Positions 46,076-55,667 of a stretch of 64,000 nt of DNA are shown here, in pieces. Every line of letters starts with the position of its first letter. The first letter of the stretch is position 1. The notes under the pieces were generated by a model. The model worked only from the letters and a program-made list of their open reading frames with translations, did not search any database and was not told the origin of the DNA. The position numbers and the translations under genes are program-made. This stretch comes from Betaproteobacteria bacterium HGW-Betaproteobacteria-16 (lineage in GTDB: Bacteria > Pseudomonadota > Gammaproteobacteria > Burkholderiales > Burkholderiaceae_C), in assembly GCA_002840835.1 (NCBI GenBank), contig PHCQ01000011.1, positions 49,042 through 113,041 on the forward strand, given 5' to 3'.

Positions 46076-47299
46076 TCAGGCCTTGGCGGTCTGGGCGGTG
46101 TCCGTGCCGCCAGTGGCTGTCGCACTGCGCTGGGCAGGGATCTTGCCGGCCTTGATGTCGTCGTACCAGTACTCGTGGTGTTCCTTGGCCCAGGTTTCAT
46201 CCACATAGCCGGTCTTCATGGCACTGTACGCACCGCGCATGCCCAGCGTGCCCATGTAGATGTGTCCCATGAACAGGGCCATCATCAGCACAGCGGCACT
46301 AGCGTGGATCATGTGCGCCACCTGCATGTTGGCGCGCGTGTATTCCACTGCGGGCACGATCTTGTCCAGGAAAACGCCAGAGCCGGCAACCAGTGCGCCG
46401 AACAGGAACACGCCGGCCCAGAACAGCAGTTTTTCACCGGCATTGAAGCGGTGCGAAGGCACCTCTTCTTTACCCAGCAGCCCGCCGCCCTTCAGCAGCC
46501 AGGTGAGGTCACCCTTGCCAGGCAGGTTGTCGCGCACGAACACCAGGAACACGACGATCAGCGACACCACGAAGAGCGGGCCGACAAAATTGTGTGCGTT
46601 CTTGAGCGCGTAGGTGAGCCAGCCGAACAGGGTGCTGCCCATGATGGGCAACAGGAAGAACTTGCCGAACGCCATCACGATGCCGGAAATGGCCAGCGTG
46701 ACAAACGCAATGGCGTTCACCCAGTGCGCCGCGCGCTCGAAGTAGGTGAAGCGCTCAATCTTGCGACCGGTTTCCTTGCCGTGCAGCTCGATGGTGCCCT
46801 TGGTGAAATAGAAAAGGACAATGGCCACCAGCGCAATCAGGAGCAACGAGCCGCCGTAGGGCAGGATCCAGTCGTTGCGCACTTGGCGCCACGCTTCACC
46901 TGCGGTGGTGTAGCGGGAGCCCGGGTACTGCACGAAGCCCTGGATCATGTTGCCCATTTCCGGGTAAGGCAGGTTGGTGACACCGGTCACACCCTTGCCC
47001 ACATCGCGCCACATGGGCGCGTTGTTGCCGGGTTGCACTTGCCCACGCTGCGCGTTGGTCTGCTCGGCGTAGTTGGGGTCGGTGCTGGCGTCGGGCGCGA
47101 TTTCGAAGATGTTGGCGCTGCGAATGCCGCCCTGCTGGGCCGGCGCAGCGGTGGCCGCTGGCGGTGCCGGATCGTCCGGGACAGGCCCGCTCTGCGGCGC
47201 CTGCGCATGGGCCAGGCCCATGCTCAGTCCGAGGGCGGCAGCCACCCAGAAAGAAGGCGCGCCGAGTCGGCGCAAACCCGTGGTCAAAAGCTTGTGCAT
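46076..47299 (-). CDS. Formate dehydrogenase gamma subunit, cytochrome b556
   Basis: This is the membrane subunit that takes electrons from the FeS subunit through two b hemes to quinone. The 407-residue protein has an N-terminal signal segment, a ~100-residue periplasmic extension not found in short FdnI/FdoI, and four to five transmembrane helices with the pattern FERAAHWVNAIAFVTLAISG, ALKNAHNFVGPLF, and VAHMIHASAAVLMMALFMGHIYMG holding heme-ligand His residues. It resembles the larger gamma subunits of betaproteobacterial formate dehydrogenases. The gene lies 13 bp after a small lipoprotein gene in the same operon. Confidence 0.93.
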   Translation of the reverse strand: MHKLLTTGLRRLGAPSFWVAAALGLSMGLAHAQAPQSGPVPDDPAPPAATAAPAQQGGIRSANIFEIAPDASTDPNYAEQTNAQRGQVQPGNNAPMWRDVGKGVTGVTNLPYPEMGNMIQGFVQYPGSRYTTAGEAWRQVRNDWILPYGGSLLLIALVAIVLFYFTKGTIELHGKETGRKIERFTYFERAAHWVNAIAFVTLAISGIVMAFGKFFLLPIMGSTLFGWLTYALKNAHNFVGPLFVVSLIVVFLVFVRDNLPGKGDLTWLLKGGGLLGKEEVPSHRFNAGEKLLFWAGVFLFGALVAGSGVFLDKIVPAVEYTRANMQVAHMIHASAAVLMMALFMGHIYMGTLGMRGAYSAMKTGYVDETWAKEHHEYWYDDIKAGKIPAQRSATATGGTDTAQTAKA

Positions 47300-47312
47300 A
47301 GAGCGCTCCTGG

Positions 47313-47561
47313 TCAGTTGCTCATGCGGGTGTAGTCGTTCTGCCCGTACTGTGCACGGGTTTTCAACTGCTGCTCCCAACTGCTGCGGTCACCGGGTTTC
47401 CAACCATCTTGTGCGTACTGACTGCTGCCCACGCCCTGGTAAGGCGCGTTATCGCTCTTGATGCCTTGGCCGGTCATTTCCTGCGGCTGATCGCCGCAGG
47501 CCACCAATGTCAGGGCAGACACTGCCACGGCGGTCGAAAGGAAGAAACGTGAAACCTTCAT
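47313..47561 (-). CDS. Small lipoprotein of the formate dehydrogenase operon
   Basis: The 82-residue product has a lipobox (TLVACGDQ, Cys in position for lipidation) after an N-terminal hydrophobic segment. The remainder is polar and ends with GQNDYTRMSN. Its start overlaps the beta-subunit stop by four bases (ATGA), so it is co-translated within the dehydrogenase operon. Function is unknown; similar small lipoproteins are frequent in this operon type in Comamonadaceae. Confidence 0.85.
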   Translation of the reverse strand: MKVSRFFLSTAVAVSALTLVACGDQPQEMTGQGIKSDNAPYQGVGSSQYAQDGWKPGDRSSWEQQLKTRAQYGQNDYTRMSN

Positions 47562-48160
47562 GACTTGCCTCCTTGCGCGCTGCCGTAAGCGGTGCCCCAA
47601 CCCCAGACTTCTGCTCCCTTGCCACGCTGCAGCACGCGGCTGCGGAAGATGTCGGCCACCACGTCGCCGTCACCAGCCAGCAAGGCCTTGGTCGAGCACA
47701 TTTCTGCACAGGCGGGCAGCTTGCCTTCGGCGAGGCGGTTGCGACCGTATTTTTCGAACTCCGACTGGCTGCCGTGCGCTTCGGGGCCGCCGGCACAGAA
47801 GGTGCACTTGTCCATCTTGCCGCGCACACCGAAGGTGCCTTGCGAGGGGAACTGGGGCGCGCCGAACGGGCAGGCGTAAGAGCAGTAGCCGCAGCCGATG
47901 CAGACGTCCTTGTCGTGCAGCACCACACCTTCTTCGGTGCGGTAGAAGCAGTTCACGGGGCAGACCGCCATGCAGGGTGCATCACTGCAGTGCATGCAGG
48001 CCACAGAGATCGACTTCTCGCCGGGAACACCATCGTTGAGGGTGACCACACGGCGGCGGTTCACGCCCCATGGCACCTCGTGTTCGTTCTTGCAGGCCGT
48101 CACACAACCGTTGCATTCGATGCAGCGCTCTGCATCGCAGATGAATTTCATTCTTGCCAT
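47558..48160 (-). CDS. Formate dehydrogenase beta subunit (4Fe-4S)
   Basis: The 200-residue iron-sulfur protein relays electrons from the catalytic subunit to cytochrome b. It has four 4Fe-4S motifs: CIECNGCVTACKNEH, CSDAPCMAVCPVNCF, CIGCGYCSYACPFGAPQFP and CTFCAGGPEAHG with a later Cys (PACAEMCSTKAL). The arrangement is like FdnH but without the long C-terminal membrane anchor. It lies 11 bp after the alpha-subunit gene. Confidence 0.94.
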   Translation of the reverse strand: MARMKFICDAERCIECNGCVTACKNEHEVPWGVNRRRVVTLNDGVPGEKSISVACMHCSDAPCMAVCPVNCFYRTEEGVVLHDKDVCIGCGYCSYACPFGAPQFPSQGTFGVRGKMDKCTFCAGGPEAHGSQSEFEKYGRNRLAEGKLPACAEMCSTKALLAGDGDVVADIFRSRVLQRGKGAEVWGWGTAYGSAQGGKS

Positions 48161-48171
48161 GTTGTGTCTCC

Positions 48172-51138
48172 TTAGGCCTTGGCAACGTTGCAGACCGTGG
48201 TCTTGGTTTCCTGCATCATGGTCACGATGTCGTAACCATAGGTGGTGGCGGTGTTGACGGCTTCGCCGCGAACAACCGGGAACGCACCATCCGGGTAGTA
48301 GGGTTTCATGTCTTCACCTTGCCAGCGGCCAGAGAAGTGGAACGGCAGGAACACCGTGTCGGGTGCCACACGCTCGGTCACCAGCGCCTGCACGTTCAGG
48401 CGTGCACCCGTGGGTGAACTCACCCACACGCGATCACCGTTGTTGATGCCACGCTCGGCCGCCGCGGCCGGGTTGAGTTCCACGAACATTTCCTGCTGCA
48501 GTTCGGCCAGCCAGGGGTTGGATCGCGTTTCTTCGCCACCACCCTCGTACTCGACCAGGCGACCGGAAGTCATGATCAGCGGGAATTTCTCGTGCACCTT
48601 GTCGTCCACGTTCTTCTGCTGCAGCGACTTGTAGAGAATGGGCAGGCGCCAGCGGGTCTTCTGGTCGTCGTGGCTGGGGTACTTGGCCACCAGGTCCGGG
48701 CGGATGCCGTAGATGGGCTCGCGGTGCTGCGGGATCGCGTCGGGGAAGTTCCACACCACGGCGCGGGCCTTGGCGTTGCCAAACGGATGGCAGCCGTGCG
48801 CCATGCAGACACGCTGGATGCCACCGGAAAGGTCGGTCTTCCAGTTCTTGCCTTCGGCCGCCTTCTGCTCGTCGGCGGTCAGGTCGCCCCACCAGCCAAG
48901 CTTCTTGAGCAACACGTGGTCGAACTCGGGGTAGCCGGTGGTGATCTCGGCGCCCAGGGAGTGCGAACCGTCCTCGGCCAGCAGGCTCTTGCCGTCGCGT
49001 TCCACGCCGAAGTTGGCGCGGAAGTTGCCGCCACCGTCCATCACGTGCCGCTCGGTGCTGTACAGGTTGGGCGATCCGGGGTGCTTGATGGCGGCAGTGC
49101 CGTAGCAAGGCCAAGGCAGGCCGAAATAGTCACCGCTCATGTCGTAGCCGGTTTCCTTGTCCACCACCTTGCCTTTGCAGCGCAGCGACTTGATGTCGAA
49201 GGCGCCCATGTTGCGCATGTGGGCCTTCAGGCGCTCCGGGCTCTGGCCGGTGTAGCCAATGGTCCAGACCGATGCGTTGATTTCGCGCAGCACGTCTTCA
49301 ATCACGGGCTCGTCCATGCCCTTGACTTGCTGCATCTTGAAGTTCTTGGAGAACTCGGCTGCGAAGCCCAGCTTCTCTGCGAACTGGTGCATGATCATGT
49401 GATCGCTGCGGCTCTCCCACAGGGGCTCGATCACCTTCTCGCGCCACTGGATCGAGCGGTTAGAGGCCGTGACCGAACCGCTGGTCTCGAACTGCGTCGC
49501 TGCGGGCAGCAGGTACACCGCGCGGTTGGGATTGAGGTCTTCCGGCTTGCCGGGCATGGCCGCCATCGATGCGGTGGCAGACGGGTACGGATCCACCACC
49601 ACCAGCAGGTCGAGCTTGTCCATCGCGCGCTTCATCTCCAGCCCGCGCGACTGAGAGTTTGGAGCGTGACCCCAGAAGAACACACCGCGCAGGTTCGCTT
49701 CCTGGTCGATCAGCTCGTTGTTCTCCAGCACACCGTCGATCCAGCGAGAGACCGTGATGCCGGGCTTCTCCATCATGCCTTCGGCGTACTGCTTCTTGAT
49801 CCACTCGTAGTCCACGCCCCAGACGGCGGCGAAGTGCTTCCACGAGCCAGCGGCCAAACCGTAGTAGCCCGGCAGCGAATCGGGGTTTGGGCCCACGTCG
49901 GTCGCGCCCTGCACGTTGTCGTGGCCGCGGAAGATGTTGGTGCCGCCGCCGCTCTTGCCCACGTTACCCAGCGCCAGTTGCAGGATGCAGGAGGCGCGCA
50001 CCATGGCGTTGCCGATGGTGTGCTGCGTCTGGCCCATGCACCACACGATGGTGGCGGGCTTGGCCTCGGCCAGCATCTTGGCAATCTTGAACATCTGCTC
50101 TTCGCCCACGCCGCAGGCCTCTTCCACGGCTGCGGGTGTCCACTTGGCCATCACGTCGGCCTTGACATCTTCCATGCCGTAGACACGGTCATTGATGTAC
50201 TGCTTGTCTTCCCAGCCGTTCTTGAAGATGTGGTGCAACAAGCCGAACAGGAAGGGAATGTCGGTGCCAGAGCGAATTCGCACGTACTCGTCGGCCTTGG
50301 CCGCTGTACGGGTGAAGCGCGGATCGACCACGATCATCTTGCAGCCGTTTTCCTTGGCGTGCAGCATGTGCAGCAGCGACACGGGGTGCGCTTCGGCGGC
50401 GTTGGAGCCGATGTACAACGCGCACTTGCTGTTCTGCATGTCGTTGTACGAATTGGTCATGGCGCCATAACCCCAGGTGTTTGCCACGCCGGCCACCGTG
50501 GTGGAGTGGCAGATGCGCGCCTGGTGGTCGCAGTTGTTGGTGCCCCAGAAGCTCACGAACTTGCGCATCAGGTACGACTGTTCGTTGTTGTGCTTGGACG
50601 AGCCCACGAAGTACACCGAATCGGGGCCGCTGGCCTCGCGCAGTTCCTTCATCTTGGCGGTGATCTCTTCCAGCGCGGTGTCCCAGCTGATGCGCTGGTA
50701 CTTGCCGTTGACCAGCTTCATGGGATAGCGCAGGCGGTACTCGCCGTGGCCGTGTTCACGAAGGGCGGCACCCTTGGCGCAATGGGCACCGAGGTTGATG
50801 GGCGAGTCGAACACCGGTTCCTGGCGCACCCAGACGCCGTTTTCCACGATCGCGTCGGTCGCGCAGCCCACCGAGCAGTGGGTACAGACGGTGCGCTTGA
50901 CTTCGATCTTGCCGGTGCCGTCGATGGACTTGCCCTCGGCCGCCTTGGCCTTCTTCACCAGGGTGAGCTGGGTGGCCGCCAGCCCGACTCCCACACCCAG
51001 ACCGGAGCGGCGCAGGAAGGCGCGACGGTCCATGGTGGGCAGTGCGGAGGCCAGGCCACGCTGCAGGTTGTGCACAAAGCTGGAATGTGAACGCGAGCCG
51101 TGCCCGGCCGTCGACGAGGATTTTTTGGTCAGCAACAT
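48172..51138 (-). CDS. Formate dehydrogenase alpha subunit, molybdenum, Cys-type
   Basis: This is the catalytic subunit oxidising formate to CO2. The 988-residue protein carries a Tat signal (MDRRAFLRRSGLGVG, residues ~36-50), a 4Fe-4S site (CTHCSVGCATDAI), molybdopterin-binding motifs (VDPRFTRTAAKADEYV, GNVGKSGGG), and CHSTTVAG with Cys in place of the selenocysteine of E. coli FdnG. It should be exported folded through Tat to the periplasmic side. The start at 51138 lies 35 codons before the RR motif and may be artificially long; an ATG directly at MDRRAFLRR is possible. Confidence 0.95.
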   Translation of the reverse strand: MLLTKKSSSTAGHGSRSHSSFVHNLQRGLASALPTMDRRAFLRRSGLGVGVGLAATQLTLVKKAKAAEGKSIDGTGKIEVKRTVCTHCSVGCATDAIVENGVWVRQEPVFDSPINLGAHCAKGAALREHGHGEYRLRYPMKLVNGKYQRISWDTALEEITAKMKELREASGPDSVYFVGSSKHNNEQSYLMRKFVSFWGTNNCDHQARICHSTTVAGVANTWGYGAMTNSYNDMQNSKCALYIGSNAAEAHPVSLLHMLHAKENGCKMIVVDPRFTRTAAKADEYVRIRSGTDIPFLFGLLHHIFKNGWEDKQYINDRVYGMEDVKADVMAKWTPAAVEEACGVGEEQMFKIAKMLAEAKPATIVWCMGQTQHTIGNAMVRASCILQLALGNVGKSGGGTNIFRGHDNVQGATDVGPNPDSLPGYYGLAAGSWKHFAAVWGVDYEWIKKQYAEGMMEKPGITVSRWIDGVLENNELIDQEANLRGVFFWGHAPNSQSRGLEMKRAMDKLDLLVVVDPYPSATASMAAMPGKPEDLNPNRAVYLLPAATQFETSGSVTASNRSIQWREKVIEPLWESRSDHMIMHQFAEKLGFAAEFSKNFKMQQVKGMDEPVIEDVLREINASVWTIGYTGQSPERLKAHMRNMGAFDIKSLRCKGKVVDKETGYDMSGDYFGLPWPCYGTAAIKHPGSPNLYSTERHVMDGGGNFRANFGVERDGKSLLAEDGSHSLGAEITTGYPEFDHVLLKKLGWWGDLTADEQKAAEGKNWKTDLSGGIQRVCMAHGCHPFGNAKARAVVWNFPDAIPQHREPIYGIRPDLVAKYPSHDDQKTRWRLPILYKSLQQKNVDDKVHEKFPLIMTSGRLVEYEGGGEETRSNPWLAELQQEMFVELNPAAAAERGINNGDRVWVSSPTGARLNVQALVTERVAPDTVFLPFHFSGRWQGEDMKPYYPDGAFPVVRGEAVNTATTYGYDIVTMMQETKTTVCNVAKA

Positions 51139-51253
51139 TGTTTTGCCTCCGGAGGGTCTGCCTTGGCGGGAACGGGTGTTCCGGCGCGGTCGGTGGACTG
51201 GTGGAATCGTGGGGAAACGCGGGAATTCAAATAAGGCGAGTGTCGGCCGGCAC

Positions 51254-51484
51254 TCAGATGCGGGTGGTCTGGTAGTAGTGCTTCACGTGCTCGCTCAAGC
51301 TGTAGCCGCCACCGCGTGTGGGTGCAGGGCGCACTGCGGCAGCGGCAGGTGCTTCAGGCTGGACACGGGGCAACACGGTGGCCACGGCGGCCACCGCTCC
51401 CACCGTGCCAGCGCCCGCAAACAGGGTGCGGCGATTCAGTCGGGATGGACCATCACCAGTGGATTGGTGGGGGGACTTGCTCAT
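51254..51484 (-). CDS. Small Tat-signal protein of the formate dehydrogenase operon
   Basis: The 76-residue product has a twin-arginine signal (LNRRTLFAGAGTVGAVAAV) and a short mature part ending YSLSEHVKHYYQTTRI. Such proteins are regularly found as the first gene of betaproteobacterial formate dehydrogenase operons and may accompany the alpha subunit through Tat. It is the first gene of this operon after the sigma-54 promoter. Confidence 0.85.
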   Translation of the reverse strand: MSKSPHQSTGDGPSRLNRRTLFAGAGTVGAVAAVATVLPRVQPEAPAAAAVRPAPTRGGGYSLSEHVKHYYQTTRI

Positions 51485-51664
51485 GTGGTTCTCCTGGTTG
51501 AATGGGGTGCGCGCACACACTTGCGGCTTTCTTGCATAGGTGGAATCTAACCTTGCAACAAAATGCGTGCAAGCGCGCTTCCCCTCCCTGTGCGGGCGCT
51601 GTTGTTTTCTCCAACGGCAGTGCCTCATGCGGCAGCGCAACATCCCGACGTGCTCCGGTTTTGA

Positions 51665-51682
51665 TAGCCAGAAGCGTGCCAA
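51665..51682 (-). promoter_or_regulatory. Sigma-54 promoter for the formate dehydrogenase operon
   Basis: On the minus strand, TTGGCACGCTTCTGGCTA matches the GG-N10-GC signature with a consensus TGGCAC -24 element. The first gene of the operon starts about 180 bp downstream. The divergent sigma-54 activator gene supports the assignment. Confidence 0.7.
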
Positions 51683-51845
51683 GTCTGATTCGTCATCCGT
51701 GCAGGGCGGGCTGAACGGCGGACTCGCTCACCCTGCCCTCTGTGTGCGGTTTCCTTTCGGTTCAACTGGCCCTCTGAAACCTGGGTTAACCCTTAAACCT
51801 TTTGAATGCGGGACGAACCCGTGCGTCAAGATGCCCCGTCGTCTC

Positions 51846-51860
51846 GCGACAATTTGTCGC
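51846..51860. promoter_or_regulatory. Palindromic upstream activator site (putative)
   Basis: GCGACAATTTGTCGC is a perfect 7-1-7 palindrome about 165 bp upstream of the sigma-54 promoter and about 100 bp before the regulator gene. The spacing is normal for an enhancer of a sigma-54 activator. Confidence 0.55.
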
Positions 51861-51961
51861 ATCGAAAAGGGACATGAGGGCTCATGAACGACCTTTGGTG
51901 GCGTCGGATTTGCGGCAATGTCCCACTAATTTCGTAGGCTTAGTCCGTAGAATCCCGCCGG

Positions 51962-53347
51962 GTGGAACGCACGCATCTCCCCCCTGCACCCGAGAAAAAT
52001 CTCGAAGGCTGGCCTGACTGGTCGATCCTGGTGGTCGACGACGAACAGGGCATGCTCAACTTTCTGGTCAAGACCCTGGCACCGCGTTGCCACTTCGTGA
52101 TGAGCGCCGGCAGCGCCGAAGACGGGGCCGACTGGCTGCGCGGGCACCATGTGGATCTGGTGATCCTCGATATTTCACTGCCCGGCAAAAGCGGGGTGGC
52201 GTGGCTCAAGGAATTGCGTGACCAGGGATTCACCGGAGAGGTGATCCTGATCACCGCCTTCGCCGATCTCGACACCGCCATCGAAGCCTTGAGGGCCGGT
52301 GCATCCGACTTCATCCTCAAACCCTTCCGTGTTCCACAGATCCTCAACGCGGTGAAACATTGCTACGAGCGCTCCCGGCTGCGACGCGAGAACTTCGTGC
52401 TGCGCCGGGCGGTGGCCAGCCCGCCGGGCCTGAGTGAATCGCTGGTGGGGCAATCCCTCGCGATGCAGCAATTGCGTACCTCAATGACGCGCGTCGCCTC
52501 CGTGGACAGCACGGTGCTGCTGCAGGGTGAATCGGGTACCGGCAAGGAGCTGGTGGCGCGTGCCCTGCATGCGCAGAGCAGCAGGGCTAGCGGCCCGTTT
52601 GTGCCGGTGAATTGCGCCTCCGTCTCTCCTGACCTGATCGAAAGCGAGCTGTTTGGGCATGCCAAAGGCGCCTTCACCGGTGCAGCGCGTGCGCGGGATG
52701 GGCTGTTTCTCTACGCCCAGGGCGGCACCCTGTTCCTGGACGAGATCGCCGAACTGCCGCTGTCGATCCAGGCCACGCTGCTGCGCGCCATTGAAGACCT
52801 GAACATCCGGCCCGTGGGCAGCGAACAGCTGGTGCCCCTGAACCTTCGCATCATGGCCGCCACCAACCGCTCGCTCAGCGACGCGGTGGCCGCAGGCCGG
52901 TTTCGCAAGGACCTGTACTTTCGCCTGCAAGTGGTCGAACTGCTGCTGCCGCCGCTGCGCGCACACAAGGAAGACATTCCCGAGCTGGTGGCGCATTTCA
53001 TGGCGCAGCTCGCGCCGTCGCTCGGCATGGAGCCGCTGCAGATCACCGAGCAGGAGATGGCCTTTCTGTCGCAGTACAGCTGGCCAGGCAATGTGCGCGA
53101 ATTGCGCAACCTGATCGAACGCTCGCTGATTCTGGGCGCGCTGAACGTCTCTGCGCTCTACCCGGGCGGCACAGGCATGGCCAGCGATTCGCAGGAGCCT
53201 CTGCCCACCGATCTGCACGCGCTTGAAAAGCGCCACATCCTGAACGTGCTGGAGTCGGTGCAGGGCGACAAGACCCGCGCGGCCCATCTGCTGGGCGTGT
53301 CACGCCGCACGCTGGAACGGCGTGTGGCCGAATGGAGTGGAGGATGA
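51962..53347 (+). CDS. Sigma-54-dependent response regulator (NtrC family)
   Basis: The 461-residue regulator has a receiver domain with the phosphoacceptor Asp in LVILDISLPGKSG, an AAA+ domain with Walker A GESGTGKE, the sigma-54-contact loop GAFTGA, and Walker B LFLDEIAEL, and a C-terminal helix-turn-helix with AAHLLGVSRRTLERRV. The start is GTG. It is followed by a sensor kinase gene, its probable partner. Divergent placement from the formate dehydrogenase operon, which has a matching promoter, makes that operon the best target. Confidence 0.95.
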   Translation: MERTHLPPAPEKNLEGWPDWSILVVDDEQGMLNFLVKTLAPRCHFVMSAGSAEDGADWLRGHHVDLVILDISLPGKSGVAWLKELRDQGFTGEVILITAFADLDTAIEALRAGASDFILKPFRVPQILNAVKHCYERSRLRRENFVLRRAVASPPGLSESLVGQSLAMQQLRTSMTRVASVDSTVLLQGESGTGKELVARALHAQSSRASGPFVPVNCASVSPDLIESELFGHAKGAFTGAARARDGLFLYAQGGTLFLDEIAELPLSIQATLLRAIEDLNIRPVGSEQLVPLNLRIMAATNRSLSDAVAAGRFRKDLYFRLQVVELLLPPLRAHKEDIPELVAHFMAQLAPSLGMEPLQITEQEMAFLSQYSWPGNVRELRNLIERSLILGALNVSALYPGGTGMASDSQEPLPTDLHALEKRHILNVLESVQGDKTRAAHLLGVSRRTLERRVAEWSGG

Positions 53348-53545
53348 CCCACCCCCGCGTCGCTTCGCGCCACCCCCTCAAGGGGGCTGAGGGCCGCGGC
53401 TCCGGGCCTGCCTGCGCAGGCCTGGACAGCCCGAAGAAGCCTCGCCCCTGGCGAGGCTGCGGCCTGCAAGGCATGCCAGAGGCCCGGCAAAGCCGGTTCC
53501 TCGGCATCCGCTGGAATGGGGGACACGCGCTCCGGAGAAACCATC
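53344..53545. repeat. GC-rich palindromic repeat between regulator and kinase genes
   Basis: The sequence contains CCCACCCCCGCGTCGCTTCG, CCCCCTCAAGGGGGCTGAGG and GGCCCGGCAAAGCCGG. It belongs to the dispersed repeat family and lies between the two-component genes, whose transcript must therefore run through it. Confidence 0.7.
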
Positions 53546-53573
53546 CCCCGCTGCGTTGCGCGCGAGCACGGGC

Positions 53574-55667
53574 ATGACCCTCTGGCGCACCCCGCAGTGG
53601 CTGGCCTCGTCGGTGCGCAACAAGCTGCTGGCGATGGCGTTGCTGCCGCTGCTGGTGGCGTTCCCTCTGCTGGTGCTGGTGCTGGTGCTCTGGGGCAATT
53701 CGGCCTACGACCGCTTGCTGACCACCAAGGTGCGCAGCGACCTGGCGGTGGCCCGTGGCTACTTCGACCGGGTGCTGGTGGAAGTCGGTTCCGGGACGCA
53801 GGGCGTGGCCGGTTCCCTGGCTTTGTACACAGCCCTCCAGGCGTCTGCGTCCGGCACCTCCGATCTCGCGCAGCAACTGGCCGCATCGCGGCAGCAGCTG
53901 GGTCTCGATTTTCTGGTGCTCTATTCCCCAGAGGGCCAACCGATCGCAAGTGCAGAGACCGCCAGGAACGAGGTCGCGCACCCCATGCCGGACGCGCTCG
54001 CTGAATTGCTGGCCCACCCCGCCAAGCCGTCGGCCAGCAACACCGCACGGCTCATGCTGCTTGACCACGACACCGTGGCGCAACTGGCTCCCCACCTGCT
54101 GCCACGCCTGCACATTGCGCTGGTCTCCACCCGCAATGCCGCACCGACCGCTCGCGACATCGAAGACCGTGCCATGGTGATGCTGTCGGCCACGCCGGTG
54201 ATGGACAACGCCGGACGCACCGTCGCCCTGCTCGCTGGCGGCCTGCTGCTCAACCAGAACCTGGGCTTCATCGACCACATCAACGGCATCGTCTATCCCG
54301 AAGGATCCCTGCCCTTTGACAGTCAGGGCACGGCCACCCTCTTCCTGGACGACGTGCGCATCACGACCAATGTGCGTCTGTTCCAGGACCAGCGCGCCAT
54401 CGGCACACGCGTCTCGCAAACCGTGCGCGACACGGTGCTGGGCAGCGGCAACACCTGGCTGGATCGCGCCTTTGTCGTCAACGATTGGTACGTCTCGGCC
54501 TATGAACCGCTGCTTGATGCACGCGACCGGCGCATCGGCATGCTGTATGTGGGTTACCTGGAGGCGCCATTCCGCATGGTGCGTTACGCCATGCTGGGCG
54601 CCATCGTGCTGATCTTCCTGCTGGTGATGACGCTGTCTGCCTGGTTCTCCATGCGCTGGGCACGCAGCATCTTCAAGCCGGTCGAGCGCATGAACCACAC
54701 CATGCTTCGCGTGGAAGAAGGCCACTCGCAGGCCCGTGTGGGCACGCTGGCTGCGCGCGATGAGCTGGGCGCCCTGGCCGGTCACCTGGACCACCTGCTG
54801 GACGTGATCGACGAAAAAACCCTCGCGCTGCGGCGCTGGGGCGAGGAGCTGGATCGCAAGGTGGCCGACCGCACACGTGAGCTGGAGGCCAGCAACACCT
54901 CCCTGAAACTGGCGCAGCAGCAACTGGTGAAAAGCGAAAAGCTTGCGGCCATCGGCCAGCTCACTGCCAGCATCGCGCACGAGATCAACAACCCCATCGC
55001 GGTGATGCAGGGCAACCTCGACCTGATGCGCGAAACCCTGGGTTCACACAGCCTGCCGGTGCAGGGCGAACTCAGGCTGCTGGACGAGCAGGTGGAACGC
55101 ATGCGCCTGATCGTCACGCAACTGCTGCAGTACGCGCGTCCCACCGAATACGCGGGTTATGTGGAAACCCTGGACCTGAACCGCACGGTGGACGACTGTC
55201 TGGTGCTGGTGAACCACCTGCTGGCACAGACGCTCATTGAAGTGCAACGCGACTTCCTGGCCACCCAGCGCGTAGGCTTCAACCGCCAGGAACTGCAGCA
55301 GGTGATCATCAACCTCATGATCAACGCCATCCAGGCCATGCCCGAGGGTGGGGTGCTGCGGCTGGAGACGCAAGACTGGGCCGATGCGTCCGGGGTGGCG
55401 GGAGCGCGCCTGTGCGTGCAGGACAGCGGCAGCGGCCTCTCACCCGAAGTGCTGGACCGCCTTTTCCGTCCCTTCTTTACGACCAAGAACGATGGCAACG
55501 GCTTGGGCCTGTGGATCAGCCAGGGGCTGGTGGAGCGCTACGGTGGACACATCACGGCGGAGAACCGTTCGGATGCGGAAGGTGCTTCGTTCTGCGTGGC
55601 GTTGCTGACCGAACCCCATGCGCCGGATGCTGCGCCAACGGGGGATGGGCGGCCCGGGGTTCTTTGA
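53574..55667 (+). CDS. Sensor histidine kinase of the formate dehydrogenase regulator
   Basis: The 697-residue kinase has two transmembrane segments (about 18-40 and 340-362) around a large periplasmic cache-like sensing domain, a HAMP linker, a coiled coil, a HisKA domain with the phospho-His in TASIAHEINNPIAVMQG, and an ATPase domain with the N box (INLMINAIQAM) and GNGLGLWIS. The HEINNP form of the H box is typical of kinases for NtrC-type regulators. The ligand is unknown, formate or an electron-acceptor state being possible. The ATG at 53574 follows the GC-rich repeat. Confidence 0.92.
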   Translation: MTLWRTPQWLASSVRNKLLAMALLPLLVAFPLLVLVLVLWGNSAYDRLLTTKVRSDLAVARGYFDRVLVEVGSGTQGVAGSLALYTALQASASGTSDLAQQLAASRQQLGLDFLVLYSPEGQPIASAETARNEVAHPMPDALAELLAHPAKPSASNTARLMLLDHDTVAQLAPHLLPRLHIALVSTRNAAPTARDIEDRAMVMLSATPVMDNAGRTVALLAGGLLLNQNLGFIDHINGIVYPEGSLPFDSQGTATLFLDDVRITTNVRLFQDQRAIGTRVSQTVRDTVLGSGNTWLDRAFVVNDWYVSAYEPLLDARDRRIGMLYVGYLEAPFRMVRYAMLGAIVLIFLLVMTLSAWFSMRWARSIFKPVERMNHTMLRVEEGHSQARVGTLAARDELGALAGHLDHLLDVIDEKTLALRRWGEELDRKVADRTRELEASNTSLKLAQQQLVKSEKLAAIGQLTASIAHEINNPIAVMQGNLDLMRETLGSHSLPVQGELRLLDEQVERMRLIVTQLLQYARPTEYAGYVETLDLNRTVDDCLVLVNHLLAQTLIEVQRDFLATQRVGFNRQELQQVIINLMINAIQAMPEGGVLRLETQDWADASGVAGARLCVQDSGSGLSPEVLDRLFRPFFTTKNDGNGLGLWISQGLVERYGGHITAENRSDAEGASFCVALLTEPHAPDAAPTGDGRPGVL

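Larger units (their letters stand above)
51485..51961. other. Divergent regulatory region between the formate dehydrogenase operon and its regulator
   Basis: The 477-bp region has no supported gene. It holds the minus-strand sigma-54 promoter (51665-51682) and a 15-bp palindrome (51846-51860). Confidence 0.65.

Noticed and set aside
48592..51090. 832-codon open frame opposite the formate dehydrogenase alpha gene
   Set aside because: It is the antisense of a clearly conserved gene, rich in His, Val and Gly from third-position GC bias, with no domain.
53043..54980. 645-codon minus-strand frame opposite the kinase and regulator genes
   Set aside because: Antisense shadow with Gln/His-rich composition and no recognisable domain.
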